DNA of 64,000 bases from Hyparrhenia diplandra (taxonomy: Eukaryota > Streptophyta > Magnoliopsida > Poales > Poaceae): contig JADLZK010009295.1 of assembly GCA_015847255.1 (NCBI GenBank), positions 1 through 64,000 on the forward strand, given 5' to 3'. The translations under genes and the position numbers were made by a program. Of the stretch, positions 33,764 to 45,300 are shown piece by piece; position 1 is the stretch's first letter, and each line of letters opens with the position of its first letter. A model generated the notes under the pieces. That model was not told where the DNA came from. It saw only the letters and a list, made by a program, of their open reading frames with translations, and did not search any database.

Positions 33764-34438
33764 GTGTGCCGCGTATGGCCCAACCTACGTCCTTATAACC
33801 AGCACAAACTCCAATTTAGATCAAAGCAGTGTGTCTTTGTGGGGTATATCAACATGCACAAAGGATTTAAGTGTTTAGATCCTAAGGAAGGGCGGATTTA
33901 TATTTCTAGGGATGTTGTGTTCGTTGAGCGTGTTTTCCCCTTTGCTGATATGAGCCCCAATGCAGGTGCACGTCTTCGAGCTGAAATTTCCCTTCTTCCA
34001 TCCTCACTCCTTGACCCTACCAGTAGCTTTGGGAATGCAGCTATACATGATCAAAGTTTATCTCGTCCTGTGTCTACTATTCCTGTCTGTAGTGCTCCAC
34101 AGGTTCCTGGATTTATAGGTGACAAATCGGTTGAAAACGCAGCTGAAAAAGGTGTGCACAATCATCATTTTATGTGCATCCTAGGTGACGACGTGGGCGC
34201 TGAACACAAAGCTGATCCGAGCACCTCTGCACCCAGGGCATCAGATTCGAGATCGGTGCATGATCACGGTCCCCCGCCGCCCACTATCGCTGGCTCGGGA
34301 TCTAGTGCTGAATCGGGCGGATCTTCTACGCCCGTTCTCGTCGATCCACAGGTGGCCACACCGTCGACCGCGCACACTCTGATCCCGGCGGTCAGGGGAT
34401 TCTTGAGCCTGGATCGTCTATGTCGTCTACTCCATTAG
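33764..34438 (+). pseudogene. Copia integrase C-terminal region and linker
   Basis: Frame with YNQHKLQFRSKQCVFVGY, GFKCLDPKEGRIYISRDVVF and then a Ser/Pro-rich linker, as found between integrase and RT in copia elements. The apparent N terminus is an artefact of an upstream frameshift, and the frame ends at 34438 before RT. Confidence 0.8.
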
Positions 34439-35406
34439 CTTCACCTGCGTCTCCTCCACGGCAGCATCCAGTCACCCGGCTGCAGCAAGGGATCAGTAAG
34501 CCAAAAGCATATACTGATCGTACTGTTAGATGGTGTAATCTTGCCTCGACAACTGCAGATGAGCCACACACTGTCACTAAAGCCCTCAGTGATAAAAATT
34601 GGGTGGCAGCTATGGATGTTGAACATCAAGCTTTGCTTCGCAATCACACATGGCGTCTTGTGCCTCGTCCGAAGGGGAAGAATGTGATAGGGTGCAAGTG
34701 GGTGTACAAGGTTAAAAGGAGAGCAGATGGGAGTATTGATCGCTGCAAGGCACGTCTGGTTGCTAAAGGATACAAGTAGCGTTATGGCATTGATTACGAG
34801 GACACGTTTAGTCCCGTTATCAAAGCTGCAACAATCCGGCTCATCTTGTCTTTTGCAGTGTCAAATGGCTAGTCTCTTCACCAACTGGATGTGCAAAACG
34901 CATTCCTACATGGCATACTTGAAGAGGAAGTATATATGCATCAGTCACCCGGGTACGCGGATAAGTCTCATCCTAATTATGTGTGCAAGCTTGAGAAGGC
35001 ACTCTATGGGTTGAAACAGGCTCCGCGGGCGTGGCATGCTTGGTTGTGTGATAAATTGATCAAGTTGGTATTTTCTCCATCTAAGGCAGATGCATCACTT
35101 TTCTATTATCACAAAGGTGGATATACAATGTTTGTGCTCATTTATGTTGATGATATTGTTGTTGCCAGTTCATCTCAGGCAGCCACCGATGCTCTTCTTA
35201 AAGATCTGCAACATGAGTTTGCTTTGAAAGACTTGGGGGACTTACACTATTTCCTCGGTATAGAGGTTAAGCGGTTGGAGGGCGGCTTGTTACTATCCCA
35301 AGAGAGGTATGCTCGTGACATTCTCTCTAGGGCAGGGATGCGGAGTTGTAAACCTATGGATACCCCCCTTGTCTACTTCAGAAAGGTTAAGTCTCACCAT
35401 TGGTGA
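34420..35406 (+). pseudogene. Copia reverse transcriptase, two stops and a frameshift
   Basis: RT motifs in order: NWVAAMDVEHQALLRNHTW, IGCKWVYKVKRRADG, KARLVAKGYK followed by TAG at 34777 (the usual next residue is Gln, so CAG to TAG), YGIDYEDTFSPVIKAATIR, TAG near 34871, LDVQNAFLHG, EEEVYMHQSPGY, ALYGLKQAPRAW and the catalytic YVDD (35143-35154). A frameshift near 35385 breaks the link to RNase H. Most of the catalytic region is well preserved, consistent with a moderately young insertion. Confidence 0.88.
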
Positions 35407-36010
35407 CAAGCTTGGTACAGAAGATTTTTCTCGGTACTGCAGCATGGTTGGGGCATTGCAATATCTCACCCTTACTCGGCCTGGCATAGCGTTTGCTGTG
35501 AATAAAGTATGTCAATTCTTGCATGCTCCTACTACAGTGCATTGGAGTGCGGTCAAACACATCATGAGGTATGTTTGTGGCACTATCAATTATGGTTTGA
35601 AAATACGGCGGTCAGACTCACATTTAGTGAGTGCTTTCTCTGATGCTGATTGGGCTGGGTGTGTGGATGATCGGCGATCTACTGGAGGCTTTGCAGTGTT
35701 CTTTGGGAGTAACTTGATTTCTTGGTGTGCTCATAAACAGGCTGTTTCTCGCTCCAGTACAGAGGCAGAGTATAAGTCTCTTGCCAATGCAACAACTGAG
35801 CTTATGTGGATTCAGCAATTGCTAACGGAGTTGAAGATACCTCATCCTGTTGTAGCTCGGTTGTGGTGTGACAACCTTGGTGCTACCTATCTCTTAGCCA
35901 ACCCTGTGTTCCTTGATCGGACCAAACACAATGAAATCGATTTTCACTTTGTGAGAGAATGGGTTGCAAAGAAGCTTCTTGATATTCGGTTTATTAACAC
36001 TCAAGATTAG
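35400..36010 (+). pseudogene. Copia RNase H region
   Basis: The frame includes GALQYLTLTRPGIAFAVNKV, SAFSDADWAGCVDDRRSTGG, HKQAVSRSSTEAEYKSLANA, LWCDNLGATYLLANPVF and RTKHNEIDFHFVRE, the standard copia RNase H series. A TAG at 36008 replaces the residue before LADEFTKPV. The catalytic Asp and Glu residues are present. Confidence 0.88.
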
Positions 36011-36104
36011 TTGGCCGATGAATTTACGAAACCCGTCACAGGAGCAAAGATGAAACAATTTCGGTTCAATCTCAACCTCTCAGGTGGCTGAGATTGAGGG
36101 GGAG

Positions 36105-36265
36105 TGTTAGATGATAGATATTCTAAGTAGATGGTAGATGTATTGTATCCGGACTCTTGTACAACAACTTACCTTGATGGCCAAGCCGGGGGGCGTGTTC
36201 CCGTGCACCTATATTAATGTGTAACTGGGATCCTGAGACGGCATCCCGTTCCCCTCTTTACTACA
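36105..36265 (+). repeat. 3' LTR of the copia element
   Basis: This 161-bp repeat starts TGTTAGATGATAG and ends CTACA, followed by the target duplication cggtt (36266-36270). It lacks the MULE and about 60 bp present in the 5' LTR, so the MULE arrived after copia insertion, or copia used an already altered template. Confidence 0.92.
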
Positions 36266-36270
36266 CGGTT

Positions 36271-37060
36271 GTGTCAGTAACTACACATCCCATTGTTCGG
36301 TCACGGCTGATCAGCTCGTGCACTCTTTGCAAAATGTCATTTCTTCTTGGCGTTACGGGCCTCCTTATGGCCTCCTGCTGTGGTAACCATGGGTCAGTCG
36401 TCCAATGCCAATATTGTGTCCGTTTCCAACCCTCCAGATAATACCTTCCTTTATTTAGGACTTCCAAACCTTGCATGATGCTTCGCTAGGTAATGAGCAC
36501 CCTTGTTTTGTTTTGGCCCCTAGGTAATTTGAGTTTGGGTAGTAAGTTTTCAAGATCCTAGCACATAGGGGCTCTGGGTTCTGGATCAACCACCATCCCT
36601 GCTTGGCAAGCATTTCCATGTTGAAGGAATGCAAGTCTCTAAAACCCAGGCCTCCTTCACTCTTTGGGAGTACAGCACAAGCTTCTCCTATCTCACCCAG
36701 TGCATGTTATTCTCCTTGTCTTGATTATTCCACCAATACCTGGCAATCATTGCACTGATCTGAGAACACATTTCCTTTGTTATGTCAAAACAACCCATGC
36801 CGAAAACAGGAATAGCTTGAGACACAGCATTGGTCATGATTTTTTCCCCAGCCTTTGATAAATATATTTTTCCTTCGACCCCTAGATCCTCTGCCTTACC
36901 CTTTCTTTGAGATATGTAAACACTTCACTTCTGAATCTTCCCACTGAAAATAGGCAAGCCAAGTACTTCTCACTTCTTGTTTCAGCATTGATGTTAAGGA
37001 GGTCCTGCACCTTTCCTTTTCTCTGTATCGTCGGTGTTTGGACTGAACATAACAGTCAAT
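36271..37060 (-). mobile_element. LINE 3' fragment, copy B, part 2
   Basis: Continues the LINE interrupted by copia. The minus strand reads WTTDPWLPQQEAIRRPVTPR (36370-36440) and then RT C-terminal sequence to about 37060. It lacks the 285-bp insertion found in copy A, so it shows the ancestral arrangement. Confidence 0.85.
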
Positions 37061-37929
37061 TCGTTGGCGTTAATAACCTAACTTGAGCACTATTCGTAGG
37101 TGGACAATAGCTCTTTTACCTAAAGCACCTCCTCCTTCATCGCTCTACAAAAGGTCTTATTTGGAATTTATTAAAATTGGATTATCGCCTGCCCCATCAC
37201 GAGAATTGATCTGATGCGCGCGACAAGATTTAAAAGTGTATCGCTGCCAAATCATTTAGTAACCGAACACCGACAAAAAAGATCATCCTAGGAGGATCAT
37301 ACTGCAAAGGCGACAGTGGCCATGACCTTTGAACAGACGGTTCATTCGCCCTAGCGACAGTGATGTTCACCTCGACACAGACATGTCAGATCTCGAATCG
37401 ATGATGAACCAACACTTCACACAGTCGTGTCGTTGTGCAATGTGACGGTGATCATGACCAATACATAGGTGGTTCAGATGCCCAAACGATCGGTGTTGTT
37501 CACATCGACAAAGATGTATCGGACGTCAAACCGATGATGAACCTGCATCGCATTACGTCGGGGCATGGTGCAAGGCGGCGATGATTAGTACGGTCGGACT
37601 AGCACCGTCGACCGCATCGGGCGAGACCGAAAAACCAGCTGTGGGGGGGCACTATGGACCGACCGTGATAATTAAGTCTGCTATAATAGTGCAATACAAT
37701 CAATGATAATTTGACCTTCTAATGTTTTGATTGGTTCAAATGCCAAATCATATTCAATCAATGCATATACTCACTTGCTGATCCTTTTTGCTGAGAATTG
37801 ACCGATGCCTTGATTATACAATACAATTATAACAAGAAGTTGCTAGGTTTGAGTGCTTGTTTAGCTCATAATTACCCTCCCAGTGGCACTTATACATTCT
37901 TGTCCAAATGAATAAGGGACAAGTTTTTT
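37061..37929. other. Intergenic region 3' of ZIFL B
   Basis: Counterpart of 8061-8914, with the same two diverged 115-bp units. The palindrome of copy A is imperfect here (gatcatcctaggaggatc at 37282). No gene is visible. A polyadenylation signal for ZIFL B would lie here, but none could be fixed with confidence. Confidence 0.6.
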
Positions 37930-39338
37930 TTAACATGAATAATTTTGCTCCGGCGTCACTAAAAAGGGCCTGAATGTCCAAATGAATTCAACAAGCACTA
38001 TAACTCCAAGAAGGAAAAACACCATTTGGTCACCTGCATGCCGTGTTAAGTAATTAGTGAAGTAAAATAGCTCAAGATGAGATTGGGGTACACAATCTAT
38101 CAAGTGACTAATATTTCAACACAAACTCATGCACATCTAATTACCTGGCAAGAAGAACACATCTTGACGTTTTTGTGCCCATGAAAACCTACATTAACAT
38201 ATTCCGCTGACATCAATTGTACAACTTGACTTACACCATCTAAGAAGATAGCCAAAATCATTTGCATTGTACTAGGTAAGGAACAAATCTAGAGAAACTT
38301 ATGAAAATAGGTACCAAGGACTCTAAACTTCTCAATACCAAATAATGACCAAATAAAGTTCTATGGGTTCTATATATAGTTTAATGCCTCTAGGGGTTAT
38401 CTAGATGGGTATTATTACTTCCAGAGCAAGTAGATGTTGATCTTTTGCTTTGGGACAAAATCATTTGGAATGGAATTGGATTAAGATTCCTACATATATT
38501 CACCAATAATAAAAATACTGTCATTAACAATTACATGTTGAGTACATATGATCTTATCATTTTGCATTTTACGACAAAATTATGCAGGTCAAACTTAATG
38601 TAATCTCCCAAAATAGAGGAGCTTGTTCATTAAAATGCTAGGGAGCAACTACTTACACAATACCAGTTCCTGCTGGGGCAATTGCTTTGGATAAGGACAT
38701 CAAAGTCGTTGATAAACCATTTGCAGTTGCTCTTTGATCTTGAAGCTGTTAGTTTATATAACAAAATACTTTAAATTTAATAGGAAAAGTAAGGCTGGTT
38801 TATTTATTGGAAATTAATGTAAAAGAACGTACCACACAATTATTCTGCAGTATGAAACAACTTGTGCAGACAGTGACCTACAATGCATGCAACAATTAAT
38901 TGAAATGTTGACAATATGTTAACCGAACCATGTATATTCTTCTACTAGATCCAAGATATAAAAATAATAGGCATATCATCAAATATATTGATATTGCAAG
39001 AACTATAATATGGTGAACACAATCCCATCTATTTTTAGGAAAAGATATCTGATTCCTACTTTTGCCAAAAAAAAAAAAATGTTTCAAAAAAAAAAAAAAA
39101 ATTATGTTTCAATAAGCTTAATGGGTATGAACGGATATTACAATGGGTAGTTTTTTTTGGGATTCAGAGTCAGATATAGATAGTGTCAGATGCATTGGAC
39201 GATATTGATACACATCCCATATATATAAATTTTGCGCCTTCAAGTTAGTATATTGTTGACAATATGGGCCCTGAGTTCTCTCATATAGGGTAAAGGTGAC
39301 ACCGCAACCATGCGGGTGGGTGGACTCAGGAGGCCCAA

Positions 39339-39375
<37 letters not shown>

Positions 39376-42300
39376 TTTACTTGGCGAGTAAGGTATATGC
39401 GAGATATACTCATCATCTTCTATCTTCTATATCTAAGGGCCTGTTTAGTTCCATAATTTTGCCAAAAAAACTTTTGGGGTTTTGGCTCACCTTTTTGCAA
39501 AATGGATCTAAACACTATGGTATAAAATAACAATTTTTTGGCATTTTGCATTTGGGACTCGGAGTCCCAAAAGAGAGAGAAAAAATGTATGGGGCATATG
39601 TGTTGTGTATGCCTGACTAAATTTTTGACATGTAACTAAACAATAAGGTGAAAAATTTAGCATTTCCTGTTTGCTGCAGCAAAATATTTAGTATTTGGCA
39701 TTTTGCGTTCCAAAAGCATCTGAACACACCCTAAATAGGAAATCCCACTAGCAGATTTCTCTGTAATTTGGTAAAGCCACGTCATCGCAAGTATACCACT
39801 TCCTGTCAGCAAGTGCAGTTAAAGTACCGAAGCGTCTCCACGTTGGCAGCTCAGGCGCTCAGGAGACGCCCTCCGTTTACAATCATTGTGGCTAATAATA
39901 GATTGGATAACATAGTGGGAGTCCGCGTTGAGGTCTCCCTCCACGGCTTCACCTGCTCATCTTCTCTTCATCCTTCAAATCCACCCGTCCTCTCCAACTC
40001 ACGGGAACCCAACATCACACAACGTAACCTCACAGCGGAACTAGCACTCCAGTCCGTCCACTGACCGGCCACCAAAGCCAACATGTGTAGCTTGGCGCAG
40101 GCCAAGAAGTCGACGCCAACGCCGTCGCTGATGGAGACGAGGCCAGCGGCCAAAGCGGAGGAGTGGACAATGTGCACGTTGAGTTGAGTGGACAAGGCAG
40201 AGGAGCAGACAACAATGCTTGGCTTCACGTAGGCCAATAAGCCGGCAGAGACGAGAGTAGCGGACAACATGTTACTTATTCATAATGGATTGCTATCTAC
40301 AGCTTCCAGGTGAGGATTTGGATGGTTTCCTCTTCCCTCTATACATTTCTTTATTAAGAGATGCAGTTTGATTGATAGGCGTTTTTTTTTTGTCAAGCTT
40401 CTTAGTCAATGAAGATGGGTCATTCTCTCCCAAGTCCCAAGTTTAATATTTCAAGTTAAAAAGACAAGATTATTGCCCCCAACTTCATTTTTATAGTATA
40501 CTGGTGGCAGCATAGACGTTCCTGCGTGAAGAGAACTAGAGAACTAGAGAAGAGTGATGCTAAGATAGTCTGCTTTTTTTTTTTTTTTTGAGACGATGCT
40601 AAGATAGTCTGCTGAAAATGACGTCAGAAGCTATCATTGCCCCCAACTTCATTTTTATAGTATACTGGTGGCAGCATAGACGTTCCTGCCATGTACGCTC
40701 AAGTTTGTAAAATGGGATGAACCATCATATATTCACGTAATTATTCATGGTTTATCTGGTATTTCCCCATTTTTCTCCTTCCAGAAACTCTATTTTTATA
40801 CAACGCTGCAAATTCCACAGCAACACGCACGGTATCATCTAGTAGTATATATTGAAATCAACTCCGATCCATCTATTGCTAACAGCTAGGAAAGCTACCT
40901 ATAAACCGATCACACTAGTAGAGAACCTCACATGGATGACAAAACACTTTCGTCACAGAAGATACCAAATTTGTTATTGAAAACCTTCTACGATGAATTA
41001 GTGATGAATTTCAAATCGTCATAGAGCGAGCGTCATATTTGACGCACCATGACGAATCATGAAATTTCGTCATAGAAGTTTCCATGATGAATAATCATTC
41101 GTCATGGAACAGCTCATAGACTAAGACAAAACGCCACCGATTTCGTCATGGAAGTGATCGCCACGTGGCGTCGCCTATAAAGTCCCACCTGGGCCCACTT
41201 ACATCGGCACCCGAGCCCACTTACATCTAGCAACTCTCAGAAACAAGTCTGTCCTTACAGACCAACACAAGTTTTTTCGACGCACTTTGTTCTCACTCTT
41301 GCGCATCCGGGAAGAACTTCCTAGTCCGTCACCCATCCCCAAATTTCTACAAGCCAAGCACGATTAACTTTGGAGTTCTTTAGATTGGGACTTTCTGAAA
41401 AGAAGTTGCAACTTGTTGTTATGAGTATTCGATCAATTTTATTAAGCCCTGGCCAGGATGTCATATCGTCACCCCCTTAGGAGACCTCGGTGGGACCACG
41501 GTGGTGGGTCCCACCGATCTGTTTTGTGGGACCATGGTTGTAATGGAATGCCAGGCGGTCGTGGGGCCACTGTGGCAAGGGTCCATGGTCGTGGGGCCCA
41601 CTTGTGGTGTCCACTTATGCAGTTCAATGAGATCGTGGTTGTAGGGCCCACATTGATGTGGAAGGCACACATGGTGGTGGGATTGGGCCCACCTATGGTG
41701 GCCCACCGATTCTATCCAGTAGGACCAAGCTAGTGGGGCCCATGACGATGTGAGTGCCACGTGGCAATGTGGCCACTACATCTTGGGACCATGGTGGTGG
41801 GGTCCATGTCACCACATGGACTTGGGGTGCCACATTGTTATGTAGTTCTGTCTGGTGGGACCGCGGTGCCATGTGGACTTTTCTATCTGTCTAGCCTAAA
41901 CTACTATATAAGGATCTCGGGCCTAGGAAGCCCCTAATTATTAGTATCCGAATATATAAGATGCATAGTTGTCATCCCCTACTCGCAAGTGCACCCATCA
42001 CACGTTGCACAAGCAAAACCCCCATGATACACTTGATGTAGGGTATGTCCCTATGCCTAAAGCAGTATAAATATGTGTCATGTATGTGTTCTATCTGACC
42101 TTTTGATCTACTGTGCATGATACATCAATAACGAGTCTAGAGATAAAACAACGGTAATGCTTGTATTCAGACGTCCTAAACAAATCGGACGCTCAGCGAC
42201 CGGCCCAACAGGCCCAATAGAAACCCCTCTATACCCACCCAATAGAAATCCCTAGCTAGCACAACGAAGCTACTCCAACTCCGCTTCGCTCGTCGTCGTT

Positions 42301-45300
42301 CGCGCGACTGCTACAAGCTGCCTCGCCAACTCCACATCGCTTGTCGTTGTCTACCCGGCTGCTACAAGCTGCCTCGGGCGGCGCCCCCACACCTGCTCCA
42401 TGACCTGCTCGATCCCCGTGATGTCGTGCTATTCCCCCGCCACGGCCACTCTGTCTGGTGGTGGTCGTGTCGTGCTTGGTTCTCGAGCCCACCAGGAGGC
42501 CGAGGCCGCCGTCAATGCCGGTGCCGCCACGAAACTAGACCTCAACTCGCGGCAACCGTCGACGCCGCCCCGATGCTCGACTTCAGCTCTTGACATCATA
42601 GATCCGAGTGGTCGAAGTTGCACCTCTGCTCCTTCCTTCCTCAGATGTTTCAAGGATCTATTTCGAGTGTTCCAGTTGTTCTAAGGTACTTTTGCAAGTG
42701 TTTTGTTTGATGTTGCAAAAGTAGATCAGGATATTGCACATGTTGCAAAGGTTGTGCACTATGTTGAAAACGTCTACTCTTAATGTTTCATCTGGTTTTT
42801 CATGAATGTTGCAAGAGTGTTTATCTGGATGTGTCATATGTTTGACATATATGCTACAAATGTGTTTATCTGGATGGTGCGTACGTGTTGCAATGATTTA
42901 GGTGTTTATGCAAATGTTTCACACGCATGCTTCAAATGTTTCATTTATTTTCAATGGATGTTGTAATTGCTTCTTCTGACTGTTTCAAAACTCGATCAGG
43001 TGTTGCATCTTTCTCGTCTTTTTTCATCTCTTTGTTGCCTCACGTCACGAGAAACGAGCGCAGGAGGTGGTTCCCACTTGTGTGATGTGACACCCCAGCC
43101 CAAGGCTTAATAAGGTTGATAGAATACTCATACCAACAAGTTGCAACTTCTTTTTCGGAAGCCTAAATCGATAAAAACTTCAAAGTTAAGCGTGCTTGGC
43201 TTGGAGCGTTGGGTGACCGACCGGGAAGTCCTTCCCGGTGCGCATGAGTGAGGACAAAGTGCGTAGAAAAGACTGGTGTTGGTCTGTGAGGGTAGTCTTG
43301 ATCCTTACTAAGCTGTCAGATGTAAGCGGGCCCGGCCTCGAGGAGGCGGGACGTTACAAATGGTATCAGAGCCGACCCTCGCGGTTTCATGGGCGCGTGT
43401 GTCAGTTGCGTAGGCATGGGGCGCATGGCTGGTGTGGACCCAGCGTGGTCACAAAGCATGGCATATACGCTAGCACTGGACATACGGACGTGGCGAAGAC
43501 AGGACGTTCCTGACCTGTGATTGAGCGCTAGCACTGGACACACGGACGTGGTCAAGAGGGGACGTTCCTGACCTGGGGTTGACCGACGAGGACGTCGGTC
43601 TCCTAAGGGGTGAGTATGTGACACACCCTAGCCCAGGGCTTAATAAGGTTGGTAGAATACTCATACCAACAAGTTGCAACTTCTTTTCTGGAAGTCTAAA
43701 TCAATAAAAACTCCAAAGTTAAGCATGCTTGGCTTGGAGTGGTGGGTAACCGACCGGGAAGTCCTTACCGGGTGCGCATGAGTGAGGACAAAGTGCGTAG
43801 AAAAGACTAGTGTTGGTCTGTGAGGGCAGTCTTGATCTTTACTAAGCTGTCAGATGTAAGCGGGCCCGGCCTCGAGAAGGCGGGACGTTACATACGAGCG
43901 GGCCCCATGTGCGTGTGTGCGGTAGGAAGGGTTGGGGGCAAGTGTTTATGCGCGTGAAGATAGTTGGAAATAGCCATGGTAGCAGTGGTGGCTTGCTAGG
44001 TAGTAGTGGTGGGCCAGGCGATGGGTGACCGACCGGGAAGTCCTTCCCGGGTGCGCATGAGTGATGACAAAGTGCGTGGAAAAGACTGGTGTTGGTCTGT
44101 GAGGGCAGTCTTGATCTTACTAAGCTGTCAAATGTAAGCAGGCCCGGCCTCGAGGAGGCGGGATGTTACAAATGGTATCAGAGTCGACCCTTGCGGTTTC
44201 ATGGGCGCGTGTGTTAGTTGCGTAGACATGATGCGCATGGCTGGTGTGGACCAGGCGTGGTCACACAGCATGGCACATGCGCTAGCACTGGACACACGGA
44301 CGTGGCCAAGAGGGGACGTTCCTGACCTGGGGTTGACCGATGAGGACGTCGGTCTCCTAAGGGGGTGAGTATGTGACACCCCACCCCAGGGCTTAATAAG
44401 GTTGATAGAATACTCATACCAACAAGTTGCAACTTCTTTTCCGAAAGCCTAAATCGATAAAAACTCCAAAGTTAAGCGTGATTGGCTTGGAGCGATGGGT
44501 GACCGACCGGAAAGTCCTTCCCGGGTGCGCATGAGTGAGGACAAAGTGCGCAGAAAAGACTAGTGTTGGTCTGTGAGGACAGTCTTGATCCTTAATAAGC
44601 TGTCAGATGTAAGCGGGCCCGGTGGACGTTACATGTGAGCGGGCCCCACGTGCGTGTGTGTGGTAGGAAGGGTTGGGGGCAAGTGTTTATGCGCATGGAG
44701 ATAGTTGGAAATAGACATGGTAGCAGTGGTGAGTGGTGGCTTGCTAGGTAGCAATGGTGGGCCGGGCCGGACGTTCGATGGAAAACATTTCCATCGGTAG
44801 GAAGGGTTGGGGGCAAGTGTTTATGCGTGTGGAGATAGTTGGAAATAGCCATGGTAGCAGTGGTGGCTTGCTAGCTAGCAGTGGTGAGTGGTGGCTTGCT
44901 AGCTAGCAGTGGTGGGCCGGGCCGGACGTTCGATGGAAAACATTTCCATCAGACGTTCTAGTGCCAGCACCACCGATAAAACTACTATGTATACATTGTA
45001 AGAATATTAAATGTCTAGATACTTTATGATCCATTTAGTACTTAAACTCCTTTCAGATGGATGGATATGTAACACCCTAACCCAATAGTAATTGTGAGTT
45101 GACCTATGTGGCCCAAGTGACACATGTGTGGATGTAGTTAGTGGGTTTAGTACCACCTTATTAGAAAAACAACATGTTAAGGATAGTGATGAGGGCCAGC
45201 TTGTAATTAATCCATTTTTCAAACATAGCACATCCGGTTTAACCCTTTTCACGAAGCGAGGACAGAAGTATAAGAGGGGTGCTACGCATGGTTGGTGTGG

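Larger units (their letters stand above)
30736..36265 (+). mobile_element. Ty1/copia LTR retrotransposon with exact 5-bp target duplication
   Basis: The 5' LTR at 30736-31704 and 3' LTR at 36105-36265 both start TGTTAGATGATAGATATTCTA and end CTACA. The target duplication cggtt is exact (30731-30735 and 36266-36270). The primer site at 31705-31718 (tggtatctagagcc) resembles initiator tRNA-Met, and the purine tract 'gattgagggggag' precedes the 3' LTR. Domain order gag, protease, integrase, RT, RNase H is copia type. It splits the B-unit LINE and is absent from the A unit, so it inserted after the duplication. Stops and frameshifts make it non-autonomous. Short LTRs suggest an Ale/Hopscotch-like lineage, not proven. 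Confidence 0.93.
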
